In this document: in pieces, positions 1-12,469 of the stretch | Layout of the letters: the number at the start of each line of letters is the position of its first letter | Position numbering within the stretch: position 1 is the first letter of the stretch | Translations under genes and position numbers: made by a program | From: Pomacea canaliculata | Lineage: Eukaryota; Mollusca; Gastropoda; Architaenioglossa; Ampullariidae | Direction: 5' to 3' | DNA: 64,000 nt | Assembly: GCF_003073045.1 (NCBI RefSeq) | Contig: NC_037592.1 | Location: forward strand, 12,056,007 to 12,120,006 | The notes under the pieces: generated by a model | Seen by the model: the letters and a program-made list of their open reading frames with translations, nothing else | What the model was told of the DNA's origin: nothing | Databases searched by the model: none

Positions 1-836
1 AGCTGGTGGCTAAAGCTATTGAGCTGGCCAAGAGTGCCAGCAGCAGTGACATGCCTCACCCCCCTCCTCTTCTTCCTGCCCATCCACAGCATCAACTTCC
101 ACACCCAGGTCCACCACCATCCCTTGCCTCTCCACTTATGTCTCCGAATGCTGCCATATCGACAGGCCCTCATGGAGTCTTCTCAAAGCACAGTCCGCAG
201 TTTCCTTTTAATGGACATTATTTTGGGGCTAGTATGCCGTATGGAGATCTCCCAGCTACACCAACTCCTGCCATGATCCCCTTGCCAAGTCCTGGTGGAC
301 ATCTGTCTAATGGACATAGTGCCATCTCTCCAACAAGCAGTGGCAACAGCAATAACAACAACAACAGAGGTGAGATGGGGCTAAACTTGAGCGCAGGTCA
401 AATCACCCCGACCTCAGTCTCTGGATTTTTGCCAATGTCCAGTATGGGTAGTTCTCTGTCACCCTCAGGGAATTTGCATTCAAGTCCCAACAATAACAAC
501 AACAACAATAATAATAACAACAGTAATGCCAACAACAATAACAGCAAGGCATCAAGCACCCCAGACTGTGGCGCCATTGACCTCAGCAAAAAAGCTCAAG
601 ATATGAGCTTACAAAGAGGGTCGTGCGAAGACAACCTGGAACACTCTACCTGTCGCAACTGCGGGCACGCAAACAAGCTGAAGCTGCTGCGGTTCAATGT
701 GGTTCGCATGCTGAGCATACTGGTCCCAAACCTAAATTTTGAAGAGAAGGGAATAAGTGCGGATAGTGACTCTGTTGATGAGCTGCTTCAGGATGTCATC
801 GAGAGCAACACTCATGACGACGACATGCTTCTTTAG
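1..836 (+). CDS. C-terminal part of an unidentified, probably nuclear, low-complexity protein (partial)
   Basis: The reading frame is open from the first base (frame of position 3) to TAG at 834-836, so this is the 3' coding end of a gene that starts upstream. The window opens with AG, so the exon may begin at base 3. About 277 residues are visible. First comes a Pro/His/Ser-rich stretch, then two asparagine-rich runs coded by mixed AAC/AAT (about 352-366 and 489-545). Next is a GAIDLSKK segment resembling the PxDLS motif that recruits the corepressor CtBP. A more conserved-looking tail follows, with CRNCGHANKLKLLRFNVV, a hydrophobic segment and an acidic C-terminus. Such composition is typical of transcription regulators. 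I do not recognise the family and give no symbol. The nuclear role is inference from composition only. That the frame is coding is well supported by its length, protein-like tail and clean stop. Confidence 0.8.
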   Translation, partial: LVAKAIELAKSASSSDMPHPPPLLPAHPQHQLPHPGPPPSLASPLMSPNAAISTGPHGVFSKHSPQFPFNGHYFGASMPYGDLPATPTPAMIPLPSPGGHLSNGHSAISPTSSGNSNNNNNRGEMGLNLSAGQITPTSVSGFLPMSSMGSSLSPSGNLHSSPNNNNNNNNNNNSNANNNNSKASSTPDCGAIDLSKKAQDMSLQRGSCEDNLEHSTCRNCGHANKLKLLRFNVVRMLSILVPNLNFEEKGISADSDSVDELLQDVIESNTHDDDMLL

Positions 837-1664
837 GCCAGAAGCTGCTGTTGGTGGATTGAAGCTCCAAACATTTTTTTATTTTATTTCCTGGGAAGGT
901 CTGCTTTTATTTTGGCTGGTTTACCATGCAATGCTTTCCCTTGTTCTTGTTTTTTTTTTTATTTATATATGTTTCTTGCCAGCATGGTATAGCATGACAG
1001 TTGCAGTTTCTTGTTGTTGAAGCAAATGATGCTGCTGATAAGAGAAGTAACTGCTGCAGACGACTGCTGTAGTCGTTGGGCACCAGCTTCTTACTATGAT
1101 AGCATTGAGGGGCAGGTGGTCCTGACTAAACCAACATTCCATGCTGCTGAAAAGAATAGTGTTCACACATTCTCCCCACTTGGTCACATCTTGACTGTTT
1201 GGTGACTTGTTCAACAACATTTGAGAGAAAAGAATCATATCTGCAGCATCTCAAGTTGACGACTATGATGACATTCCTTTCTTTACGGAGAACTTCTTCA
1301 TGATGATGTTCATAATGAAAGACACACTTGACCCTGGCTTTAATTTTACAACATGTTGACATTGGATCTATATTTTGAAATTCTGTAACAAAGCAGCAGG
1401 TCCAAGCAATGTCTGGTTTTGTTTTATTATTTTCTTGTTGTTGTTGTTGTAGTAGTAGGCAGTAATGACCAAATGAGGTATGCTGGCTGAGATTAAGTAC
1501 AATATTCAGAAAGTTGGTGAGAATCTCTTCCCATTTGTGTTCAGGGTGCTTTTACATTTCCCACCCCAATCCATTGTGACCTCATGTCATGAATGATGAT
1601 GAGTCCGTACCGGGGGATCTTGAATCTATGTGTTCCAAAATGCCATATGGTTCCACAGAAGTGC

Positions 1665-1670
1665 AATAAA
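1665..1670 (+). terminator. Candidate proximal polyadenylation signal AATAAA
   Basis: A canonical AATAAA lies about 830 bases after the stop codon and would give a short-UTR isoform. No strong GU-rich element follows immediately, so this is only a candidate. Confidence 0.3.
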
Positions 1671-1822
1671 TCTGTAAGCACTGCCTGTTAGCTGTAACCA
1701 CATATCGTACTTAATATTGCATAACCTTTCATTTATTTCTTCTTATCCCATTTCCTTCCAAAACTTCCTACAAGTTTTTTTCCTTTTCTCCTTTTGTTGT
1801 GTTATTTTTTTCATTGAAACAA

Positions 1823-1841
1823 ACACACACACACACACACA
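1823..1841. repeat. (AC)n microsatellite
   Basis: About nine uninterrupted AC units in the putative 3'UTR of the first gene. Confidence 0.85.
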
Positions 1842-4800
1842 AATTTATTTACATTTGTTTGAAGGGTGTACTGCTGGCCAGGTCTGAAGTTCAGACTTGA
1901 TTTGTTGAGATAAGAGAACTTGTATGCAGTATTTGTTAGCTTTTGGAGCATTTCTTGTGAGACAAGAAGGGGAAAAAAATCTTGGAAACACAAGAGCTAC
2001 TTCTTTGCAAGTGACTAGGAGTTGCTGTATACATTCCTGAGTAAATCAGATGCAGTGAACAATGGTGATCCTGGCTTTACACTTGTTGGAGTAGAGCACC
2101 AGAGCATGCATGTGAAGTTCTTTAGTCTGGATCCCACAGTTGTAACTTTTCGTTGATGGTTTCATTGCTGTTAAAACCCATACATGTCACTCAAGCTGAA
2201 ACTTAACCCTGATTTGGTTTTTTTGTGCTGGTCATGAGTTGAAGTCTCAGATGCCTGTATTGAGCCCTTTGAAATTCTTGTATATTTTTATGGGGCTCAG
2301 TCCTGCATGCATTGAACATGCCTGTGCAGTGTCATCCATTGTTTTGGTCTTTATTATCATGGACTTGTATGATGTTATTGCTTGATGTAATTTAGACATT
2401 TGGAGAAATCATTTCCAAAATGATTTTTGTTAAATTACAATTAAATGTGTAATATTTTAATCAAACATTAAGGGAGGTTATTCTCAGCAACCCTTTGAAC
2501 ATCTGCTTGCTTTTAAAAACTGCATTTTCTTTAAGCATAGTTGTAAATGGCCATCAGAGAAAGTTTATTTCCTGCCTTTTGGCAAGAAAAGGACTTTCTT
2601 CAATCTGTTTTTGGCCTTGGCTGACTGCTTTGCTGTTTGTGATGTGACCGCAGAGTCTTTGCTGAGCTGATGTCAGTGAGTCTCAGGACTAAAAAAAGAA
2701 AAAAAAATGAATGGTACAATGACATCCTGTTAGGCTTCTTTCAGCATTGTAACATGGGTGAACTTCAGCAAGTACTTTTGTGATTTTGCCTGCAAGTCAA
2801 ACCAATCTGCTGTATTTATTTTAAATGTTAATGGTCATTTACAGATTCTCATTGTGGGTGTACTGCCACTAGGTTTTTTTCTCCCCTTTTTTTCCAATGT
2901 CTTCTGTCTCTTTCCTTCTTCCTGTTTATTGCAGGAAATATATCATTTGACTGTTTTGGAACCAAACTATACAACCATTCCAGAATATTTGCAGCAGTTA
3001 TGTGAAAATTTATGTTCAAATGTTAACCCATACCAGATGCTAATATACACCTTCCAAAATTCCAGACCGTACATAAATACGCTCTCTCTGAGAATGCAGG
3101 GCATTTAATTGAATGTGCCCTTTTGGTTGTGAGCAGGTTAATTCCCACTTTTAGCCAGGCCTTTGTACAGTATCATGAATGTTGTGGAAGTGTATGGTCA
3201 TTAAGGGAAAAATTAGCAGGCCAGCACTTATCAGTTTGAAGTGGTGTGTGTGCGCATGTGCATGTTTGTGTTTATGATGTATGAGGTGCTTCTTTATCTT
3301 ACCCACACCCCACAGGCACACATGCACACATGCACAAATATATTTATATATATTTACACACACACCCTGCTGGTTCAGAGGATTTTCTTTTCACAATTTG
3401 TGAAGCACATATTTTTTTTAAATGATTCATTTACTGTGCTTTTTCCTTCCATTCCTTTATAAAGAGAACAAAATAGATTCTCGCAGCTTTCCCTACTAAG
3501 AGAACACTTTTCCTCGGGTTGTTTTCATTTTTGTGGAACTTCTGAGGTTCTTGGTTCAAAATCCTGCAGAGTAACATTGTGTGTAAACATTTTTACTGCC
3601 TCATTGATTTAGAGGTGATGTGAACAGATAATGAAAAGAAATTTTAAACTGTATCATATTTGCAATCTAAACATTAGCAATAATTGTTAAATGTGTCTGA
3701 GCATGCTGCAATGTTCAAAAGAGAAATTTAATTCCCATTTCTGTCAGTAGAACACGCCGTCCGCAATACTTTTTTTTAATTTTAATTCTTGTTTTGTAAT
3801 CTATTGCACACAAAGTTGACTCTTTGGTTTATTATCTGGCGATGGAAAAAAAATTGCAAGCATTTTGGATGCAAATTTCTCACGTACTAATCTGCTTTGA
3901 GGCAAGCTAGAATTATTCTCACCCTTGAGCCTAAAGAGAAATTATATCTTTGGAGAAAACTGACGCCATTCAGAAGATAATAATGAGAAACACAATCTTC
4001 TCTGTGAGCTTTGTCCTTTGCCTATCTGGTGCTAACTTCATCCCGCAAGATCCTATGGCAGCTGCTGTTTGAATGTTAGTGTGCCTGAGACCATTTCTGA
4101 TATCTTTCCATCAATGCATTTCACTTGTTGTAGACTGCACACAAGAAAGAAATATTGCTCCTGAAGATGCTTTTAAATTTGGATTACCAAATCAAGGTAA
4201 GGCTAATTGTGCTCCAACAGGGCTTTAATTTGCAGAAATTTCCAGTCTACCAGCTGAATTAGTGGAGAAATCTTGATAGTGTGCATATGGTATCAGATAT
4301 TTTGTGTCACAGTTGCACTGATTACCAATGGAATACAGTGTATGTACACCAGCCTGGCATGTCTGTCCCTTGCTATTCATATCTAATTGCATTACTGTTT
4401 ACTTTAAAAGGCATGCAGCATCCTCTGAATCGGCTTCAGGGTTCTTTGCATGACATGTCCCATGTGGAAGCTATGTTCTCTGCCACTCCTGTGAAAAACA
4501 AGTTTACCCTGGTGCACAGTGTGAAGAGCTCATTACGCTTTTAGGAGTTTAAACAGGTGGTACAGGTGAGGTGTGCATACAGGATAAACTGCCTTTCTTT
4601 GATTGTGATATGTCAAGCAAAGAATCCTCCTTATGCACCCGATTTCTCCCAAACTTTGACATTGCTGTGAATGTTGAGGTATGCCCTGTACAGGAAAAAA
4701 ATGTTCTCTTAACGTGGTTGTGTCTTTTTCTCATTTTGACCTGTCCATGGAAACAGAGTAGCAATAAAATGACACAAATCTTGATGTTGTGGTGTTGCAT

Positions 4801-7800
4801 ACAGTGCTGTCATTGATCAGCTCATCTGTTCTCACCTTTCCCCTCCACATCCTCTTCCCACTTTGCCTCCCTCATCCCCTTCACTTAAGACATATAAAAT
4901 AATCACATTTATTATGCCGTTTGTGTCAAAAGTGAGGCCTGCAATGTTACAGTATCATAATGTACAAATTTCATTACTTCATTTGGGAGAATGACTGAGA
5001 TATGCAGCTTCAGATGTTGTCACAGATAGACAATAAGACAGAGGAAGAAGAAAAATGATTATATGTAATATATTTTTGTATACACTTGTTCCATGAGTTA
5101 TTTTAGACTTGTAGACCAGGGCATTTATTGTGCTCTGCCTGAAAGCAGTTTTATTTAATGCCTGCGGTGGGATTTTTGATGATGTGAATGCTGCTTGATT
5201 GGTTGGTAGATCCATTGACTTTGTCTTCCCAATGGAGAAAAAAGCAAAATGACATTTATCTTTCTTCATTTCTCAGCTTTGTCTATTGAACATTCTTTTA
5301 TTTGTTTACACAGATTCTTCACAAGCAGCACCAGCTGATTGTCACATAATTATTGCAAACATAAATGAACGTGTATAAATATTTTAGCTGCAGCGGCAGT
5401 TGTTTCCCCCCACCCATCCTCCAAAGGTGCAGGTATGTGCACGTACTATGGACGTTGACTATGCTAGCATACCAAACCTTTCAGTGTCTTCAAACAGGTT
5501 GTGAAAGTCGGTCCAGCCTTGACCTTTGAACCTTATGACCAATGCCTAGGGCTCTGTGGCCCACTTGCTGTAATCTCTGAAGCAGTGTGAATGTTGTATC
5601 ATACAAATGATTATGTCTATTGTGGCAGGCATGTACTTATTATATACCTATCAGATGTTGGCACTTTTTAAAGTTGCAAGGATTCCGCTATATTGGCATG
5701 CATGTAATGTCTTTATCCTCTAGTGATCTTTTGGTATCAGCTATCACTGCTTTACCTGACTGATGTGCTTCAGTGATTGTGCTTTTTGACAAAAGTGTGG
5801 TCCCCTTCTTATGACTTCATCTCTTCCTTCCTCTCTTTTTCTGCCTGATTACACACCACAGTCAGCCAAAATAGTTTCATGCACTGTTCTTTCTTCACAT
5901 CATTCTAGAAGAATCTAGAAAAGAATTTGTCAAAGAAGCAGCATATCCTACCAGTTCCACATTCGATTCCTGTGCAAAAAAAGTTCAATGCCAAATATTG
6001 TTGTACATGTGTACGTGTACAAAGTCTACATCTTAATTTGCATTTATAGACTTCTCGTGTTTTGTAGATGCTGCCTGGTTTCCCAGTGCTAGTCCCAATT
6101 GTATTCCCAACTATTGTTTAATTTGAACACACTCTTTTGTCTTTACTATTACCTTAATACCTTTTGCATTTTAACATCTCTGCCAATGTGGACAAAAATA
6201 GTAAAAGAATGCCCATTTATAGACATTTCAGTATTCTATGCCTCATTATAGCCTGACAGAATAGCAATATTTATTAATATTGGCTTCTTTAAGCTTTGGT
6301 TTGTCTCCAGATTTCACAGATAGGGAAACGCCTTTATTATGAAAGGCAATCATATGTATGTAGCTATTTAGCAGCTTTTTACCTGAATTATATGCAAAAT
6401 TTCAACATATTTTGCAGCAAAGAGTTTGGAAGTGTTTGTACAAGATCAAACATAATTTGAACAATAGCCATTGGATCCTGCATTTTCAAAATTTTTAGTT
6501 CTCTTATATTTGTGTATTCCTGAACTTATATAAATTATTTAAATACTTGTAATGTTTAAAATGTTCAAACCGTATTCCTGTCACTTAACTATAATATTTA
6601 ATCAGTTTTACTGATGTATGCTAAGACATGAAAATTCTACCACATTGGTAGAACAAACAGTTTTTCTCAGAGCAAAAATTGCTTGGTTGTAGTGTCTTTA
6701 TATATTATAAACTAAGCATCATTTATTTTATTTTAGGCATGAGGCTAGAAGACTTGATGTTATCAAATGTGGTAAGTTCGGGTAAAAGGGAAGAGGGTTG
6801 TTATCTATAAGAATGCCTTTCACAAGCATTTGTTTCTATAATTGTATTCAAGACTTTTCAAAGCATAGAAGTATTTGTTGTGTTTTATATGAAGAACCTG
6901 ATATTATTTTTGACTTGCAAGTAATTGTCCCCACTTTTTTTGAAATTTTACCAATGATTCACCAATGTTATAAATATTAAGTAACCTGTCTCCGGCCTTT
7001 GCCATTTTGTGTAATGTCTTTGATTCATGAATTGTTGGCTCAAGCGTGGAAAATTAGTCAAAGTGTAGTGTCACTGCCAAACAAAAAGTATTCCTTGTTC
7101 AAGTTTTGCGTTGTTTTAAACAGTACACATTTTGGTTTGCTCACGTTGTTTTCCTCGTTTTGTTGGGTGTGCTTCTTTCTTCCTTGCCATTTTGATCCTT
7201 GCCTGAAGGTTCAGCTTTTGGACCAAGGTATTAATCAATTTATTTTATTGAGTGTATGCACAGAGACACATGTATGCAGCAGTGCTTTGCTGCTCGATTC
7301 TGTTCACTTCCCTACTACCCTGTTATTTTGCCTGTTTATGTGAAGCTGCTCTAATGTGTGTATTGGTGTGTTAATGAGAATGAATCAGTATTTGTGGCAT
7401 ACAAATAGAGAGATTTTGTTTATCTGAAATACCAACATAAGTTCAGAAGTAGCACTTATTCTTGTTACTTGTTTATTTGTTAAAGTGGCATGTTTTGAGA
7501 TTCATAAATTTGTGCAAAGACCCATGTGTGTTCATTTAGATTTTTGTCTTTTTAAATTCTAGCCTCTAGTCCTTTTTTCAAAGCAGGTTATTGTCAGCTC
7601 TTAAAACCATTTACAGTATTTTGCAATTATTTCAAATATATGCTGTATAAGGATGCCATCAAATCATCACAACTTTGAAAAAAGCACTTTTCATGTTTCT
7701 AGACACAAAACTGTGTCATTCTCACCCAAGAGGAATTAGTCTGTGGGACTAATTGCCACACATAGAGTTTCATCTAGTAAGATTAATTGTTTAGAAATAG

Positions 7801-10800
7801 ACTGGAATTGGTTATTTGCAGGCATAAAAGCCATATATTTATGTTGACAAGTAGACACCACTGAACGCGTTTATGTCCAACAAAATAATGAAAAATAGAG
7901 CCAAGAATGAAGGAACCAGTACTCTGGCATCTCTTCCTTCACCACGCTGTTTTCTGCAGTACTTCTTAGATGCACTTGAGGCAGGGGCTTTCTTGTAATC
8001 AGATATTTTGATATGTGAACACTAGCCTCCCAGTTCAAGGCGAAAAGGCTTTATTATTAGTTATTATTATTATTGCTAGTTAGCAAGCAGTAGCACTACA
8101 TAATTTCTCCAAAACTTCCCTTGTATAAATGGATTGTAGTATTTTAAATGTTGGGTCTGCTGATGGCTTCCGTTCTTGTTTACTGCTGAGGTTATATAGC
8201 TAAAGTTAAAACTGATTTATTTATTCTGACTTCATGACATGTGCTTGTCATCAGTAATGGAAAAAGCAGTTTGAAATCTGGGGAATGGTTGGGATTAAAT
8301 GTGCTGTCTAGAAAAGAAGTAGCCACCATGGTTTGAAAGTACACATGAACGTTGCTATAGAGTATAGAGTGTTATTGCTAATGCTGAGATGGACAAGAGA
8401 TACAGAATAATCCACTTTTGTTGTCAGTGGGTACACAGGAGTAAAAGCCATGTCTCAGAATAAATGTCAGATACATGATATATTCAGTTGTATAGAGTTT
8501 GCACTATGAGGGCAGATAAGTTCTTCCAGAATCATGTTATGTTAGATACATTTTCACTGTGACACAGAATGTTTGTTTTAGTCTGGCAATAAATGTTTTT
8601 ATCGTGAAGATTTATCTCCAGCAACTTGTTTCTGAAAAAAGCTGTCTTGTTTTTTTTTTTTTTTAATTATTATTGTTATTAAGAAATAACTGCTGAACTT
8701 TTACTGAAAAGATGAGTTTTTTGGGACTTATTCTGCTGACATCTTGTAGCAGCAAAAACCCTGAAACAAAATCAAAGTAAACGTTTTATGCCATTACAGT
8801 CTATCTAGCTTGATTAAAACTGAGGCAACTGTTCAGACAGCATTAGAACTTTTCCAAGCCATACATTTCAAAATAGAGAGCGACCTTTGCTGATTAAGTG
8901 TATACAGACTGTCAACTTTAGGTTTTATTCAGGTCAGAAACTTTCCAAATATCAGATATTAGTATATTCAAATCACAAACCTTCCATGATCTATGCAAAC
9001 CACTAAAAGCATTCTGATTTATTGTTGAAATGTTTCACTGCGAAGTTGAATAAAAAAAATCCAGGGAGCTGAAACCAAATAATATTTTGTTCTCTGCTGT
9101 TTGCTAAAAATGGGGGTGTGGATAGGGTGGCAGTGTGCACAGTTCCACTTCTCAGCTTCTTTAAGGGGAACTGATAACCATACCATTCCTAAGCTGCATC
9201 TGTTTGGGGTTGGTTATAGATATAGGAGAGGTGTTGAAACTGCTTTTTGTCCAAACAAATGAAGTATAGTCAGAAAAGATATTCAGACTTAGTAAAATGG
9301 TGTCAGACTGCTGTTGTATTTATGCTAAAATTCTTGCAACTAATGAATGACCCATCGCCCACCATAGCTTTTACCAAAGACATTTAATAGCAGAGTTAAT
9401 TCTCATTACATGGTTGTCATATAAATGTCATTCTGCATCCTGTTGTATTGTGAGTCTGGTGTCACAAAAAAAGGCAAGAAATAGTTCTAAGTCAGCCATA
9501 AAAAGACAGGGTTTCACTCTGGTGAAACAGCTGTATGAGCTATGTTTCCAGCTGTATGTTTTCTATTATGAAAAAATATGTTCTGGTTTTTTTTCTGTCA
9601 GCCATAAAAGGAAATCATAAGGTTCTATTAATAATCAGGAAGGAAAACACATTTCATCATCTTTTTTTCTGGAACCTGCTCGATAATCGCAGTCTGCAAT
9701 GAAGGAAGTCAATATAAAGTGTGTCACACCCTACCCCCACCCAGAGCTACAAACAGAAGCAGATTGTTTTGCCATGAGTTGGTTAACACGTTTTTACCTG
9801 TTTATGACAGCACTTGATTGATGCAGAAGAGATGCACAGTGATTATTTAGTCCTGATGTTTCTCACCGTGTGTTTGCCTTGTGGTATGATAAGTGTGTGC
9901 ATGTATTGTCCATGCAACCTTCGTAAGGTTTTTGCCACCATTATTTTTTTAAAGCATACTTTCCTGAGCACATATCATGGCTCCCTCTTTCCCCAGTGTT
10001 GTTTAACTCATGCATGAAGCATGCAGGGGTTTCTCCATGACAGAATTTTGCTTGAAAAGCTTGCAGCCATGTGTGAACAGCACTCATGCTTTTATTGTTA
10101 TTTGTTATTTATTTTGTATTCTATCAATTTGTGCTTGTCACACACGGTATGGGGGAAATCTTGGTAACATATTTGCCTGTCACATCTGATCAAAGCCATG
10201 TCTGGTTGTTAGCAGCAGAGCTGGATCAAATCCTTCTCTTTCTGGAGCCTTTAACAATATTGTCTGTGTCTAGAGGTGGTGATCCGGTAAACTTTCATTA
10301 GTAAAGGGCATCACTTGCAGCTTCCTTTCAAAGGTTTCTCACCATTCATATCCAGATGTGTATACCTTAGGGTTTTCATTATAGCAATTGTATTTTTTCC
10401 TTGCATTTACAGAGAAAAAAATGTTTAACTGTCATAGAAAGAGTCCACTAAGTGGTTTATCACCCATTTTTTTGCGCAAAAATATGTAATTTAGGGGATT
10501 CTTTTTTTTTTTTGCTTTATTTTTGTAAGTCATTTTTATACAACTGCTTAATTGTGCCTGGTCATTAAGCAAGTTATACACAACCATTCCACACCGAAGC
10601 TACACCCTAGTTCAAGATCTTTTAATGGCACATTCTTGTGTATGACCTAAAGACACTTTTGTGTGACAGGATATCCAGATTTGACCATTTCAGAGAACAA
10701 ACTAATCATTGGCCTAGTAGGTGCAGGTCTTCCGGTGACAAATTCAAACCTTTTACAAATGCTGTGTGTGTGGTTTTGCATGTGTGCGAGGAAGCATGTC

Positions 10801-11324
10801 CATGTGTGCGTGCAAGATTCCATTGTTTGAGAAGCAAAACTCAAATACCCTACTTATATTTTAAAGGAGGAGTGTGTCTAAACAAAACAAAACCACCTAA
10901 AAATATTAGTGTTTCCTTTTCTGGTGTTGCTGCCACTTCAGACCTACTTATTTGTCTTCATTTTACTAAATGTTTGTAAATCCAAACAATGCAAATCCCA
11001 CCATTTTCAAGATCATATTTAGCACCAAAAAAATTAAAAGGGTATTTTTAACGACTGTTTTCTTTTCTTGTAATTATTGGTGAAGTTGATTTGTATTTAA
11101 TGTTAAACTATTTTTGTTTGACTTTCTGTAAAGTTATGATTAAGTTTTTGTGTAGAAGAGGTTGGCAGAAATAGTGTACATATCATATATTGTGACTTCC
11201 GGCCTTGGCTGCCTACATATTAGTTGTGCTTTGATGTCCCATGTCGTTGAGTATCTCTATTGTTTGTGTGTGTGTAGAGGTGCGCATTTCCGTACCCATC
11301 TAGCTGTTTGTAGACCTATAGTAA

Positions 11325-11330
11325 AATAAA
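11325..11330 (+). terminator. Candidate distal polyadenylation signal AATAAA
   Basis: AATAAA is followed within about 20-40 bases by a GT-rich stretch (ATTGTGTTGGTGTTTC, about 11351-11366), the usual layout of an animal cleavage site. It lies where the T-rich plus-strand sequence gives way to A-rich sequence, so it is a plausible end for the gene whose coding part stops at 836. A second AATAAA occurs at 11762. Confidence 0.5.
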
Positions 11331-11369
11331 AAGCAAATCTTGAAATGACTATTGTGTTGGTGTTTCAAT

Positions 11370-12050
11370 AGACTGAATGAAATGTGGTGAATTTTAACAT
11401 ATTTGATTTGGCAAATCCAAACAAACAAACAAATACTCCATTTACTAAATACTGTAGACAAGTTCTTTCAAGTATACAAGTTAAAGAACTTCATCCTGAA
11501 CTATCTGGATCACGGTTACATCAGTTGGGTAGAAGTCAACGGTGTCGTTAGAATTATAAAGCATTCTAGTACAGCGCTCTTCTCACAAAAGCTTTGTATA
11601 TTCCAAAATGTGTTACCAAAAGATGTTCCTCGGTTAATCAAGTATATATCTGTGATAGCTGAAGCGGTTTGAAGTGATGTCACGTCACTCTAGTCTTTGG
11701 TTGTTCTTTGTTAGACGTTGATCGGGCAATCTTTTCGTCTTTTAGAATATAGTAACAGTAAAATAAAAGTCTTTTTATACCTTTGAAGACCCCCCCCCCC
11801 CAAAAAAAAAACCAACAAATAAAAAACAAATGCATATTTCAGAAATGTACTTTGAACAAAATTTAAAGCATTGTTTAGTCAAATTACGGACAAGTTGACT
11901 ATTTCAGTGGCATCACCATAGTACTGTTGGTTATACATCAGGCTGGTTGGTCCTTAAGTCAAAGATCATTTCCTTTGTCTCTGGTGCTTTCAAGTCAAGG
12001 AAATGTTTGTCACACCAGTGTAGGAAGCACCATGAACATGTTCATTATCA
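11370..12050. other. Intergenic stretch between convergent transcription units
   Basis: No gene is seen. It holds a poly-C/poly-A tract at about 11790-11811 and otherwise AT-rich sequence. Confidence 0.5.
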
Positions 12051-12059
12051 TACAAGAGT

Positions 12060-12460
12060 GACAACAGCCGTGAGCCCTCCCTGTCTGGAACTACACTCTC
12101 GCGTCTCTCAGCTAACAAGTAGCACAGTTTCAATCACCAACCCGTGCTCAGGGACAAGCGACTGAGAGAAATCATTTTTCTCAAAGTGGACATAAAAAAG
12201 AAGTGAGCACATTCTTTAACGTCCATGTTACACAGGTTTTGTCCACTTTTTATTATTTATCTTTAAAGAGCGTTTGGTATAAGGTTAATAGAGGACACAG
12301 CTTTAATGCCATACCATGCATCCCTGAGGTCGCCGCAACTGAACTGCAACTCAGCTTTGTCCCTGTATTATTGCTTTGCACCCCCAATGACATCCCTTAC
12401 CTCCCTGGTTGCTAATGTTCTGTTTATTCTGCAAATCCACTCAACTATTCAACTCAGATA
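12060..12460 (-). mobile_element. CR1/L2/jockey-type LINE fragment (minus strand)
   Basis: The reverse complement matches, imperfectly but over several hundred bases, the plus-strand LINE at 54.0-54.3 kb. Both contain a block around GAGGTCGCC with flanking ACTGAACT (12331-12348 here), and both contain TATGTCCACTTTGAGAAA-like sequence (about 12175-12195 here). Conceptual products share a PEVAATELQL-like string on the antisense side, which is how the two copies were paired. All frames are broken. This is the region before the reverse transcriptase catalytic part of such elements. Confidence 0.65.
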
Positions 12461-12469
12461 TGATCGAGT

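Larger units (their letters stand above)
837..11350 (+). other. Very long putative 3'UTR of the upstream gene
   Basis: After the stop at 836 there is about 10.5 kb with no exon-like ORF flanked by splice sites. It is T-rich on the plus strand, with many ATTTA and TGTANATA-like motifs and short GT/CA runs (1823-1841, 3240-3365, 10763-10812). It ends near a good polyadenylation signal at 11325. The ORFs present (for example 2758-3108, 6999-7343 and 10638-10979) have low-complexity, unrecognisable translations. Ten-kilobase 3'UTRs are known for neuronal and developmental regulators in animals. That this is one continuous UTR is inference. An unrecognised non-coding transcript or several poly(A) isoforms would look the same. 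Confidence 0.5.

Noticed and set aside
2758..3108. 116-codon plus-strand frame in the long 3'UTR
   Set aside because: Low-complexity Phe/Ser/Leu-rich product in T-rich sequence, no similarity and no splice context; expected by chance.
6999..7343. 114-codon plus-strand frame
   Set aside because: Same T-rich background; translation is Phe/Leu/Ser-rich with no recognisable motif.
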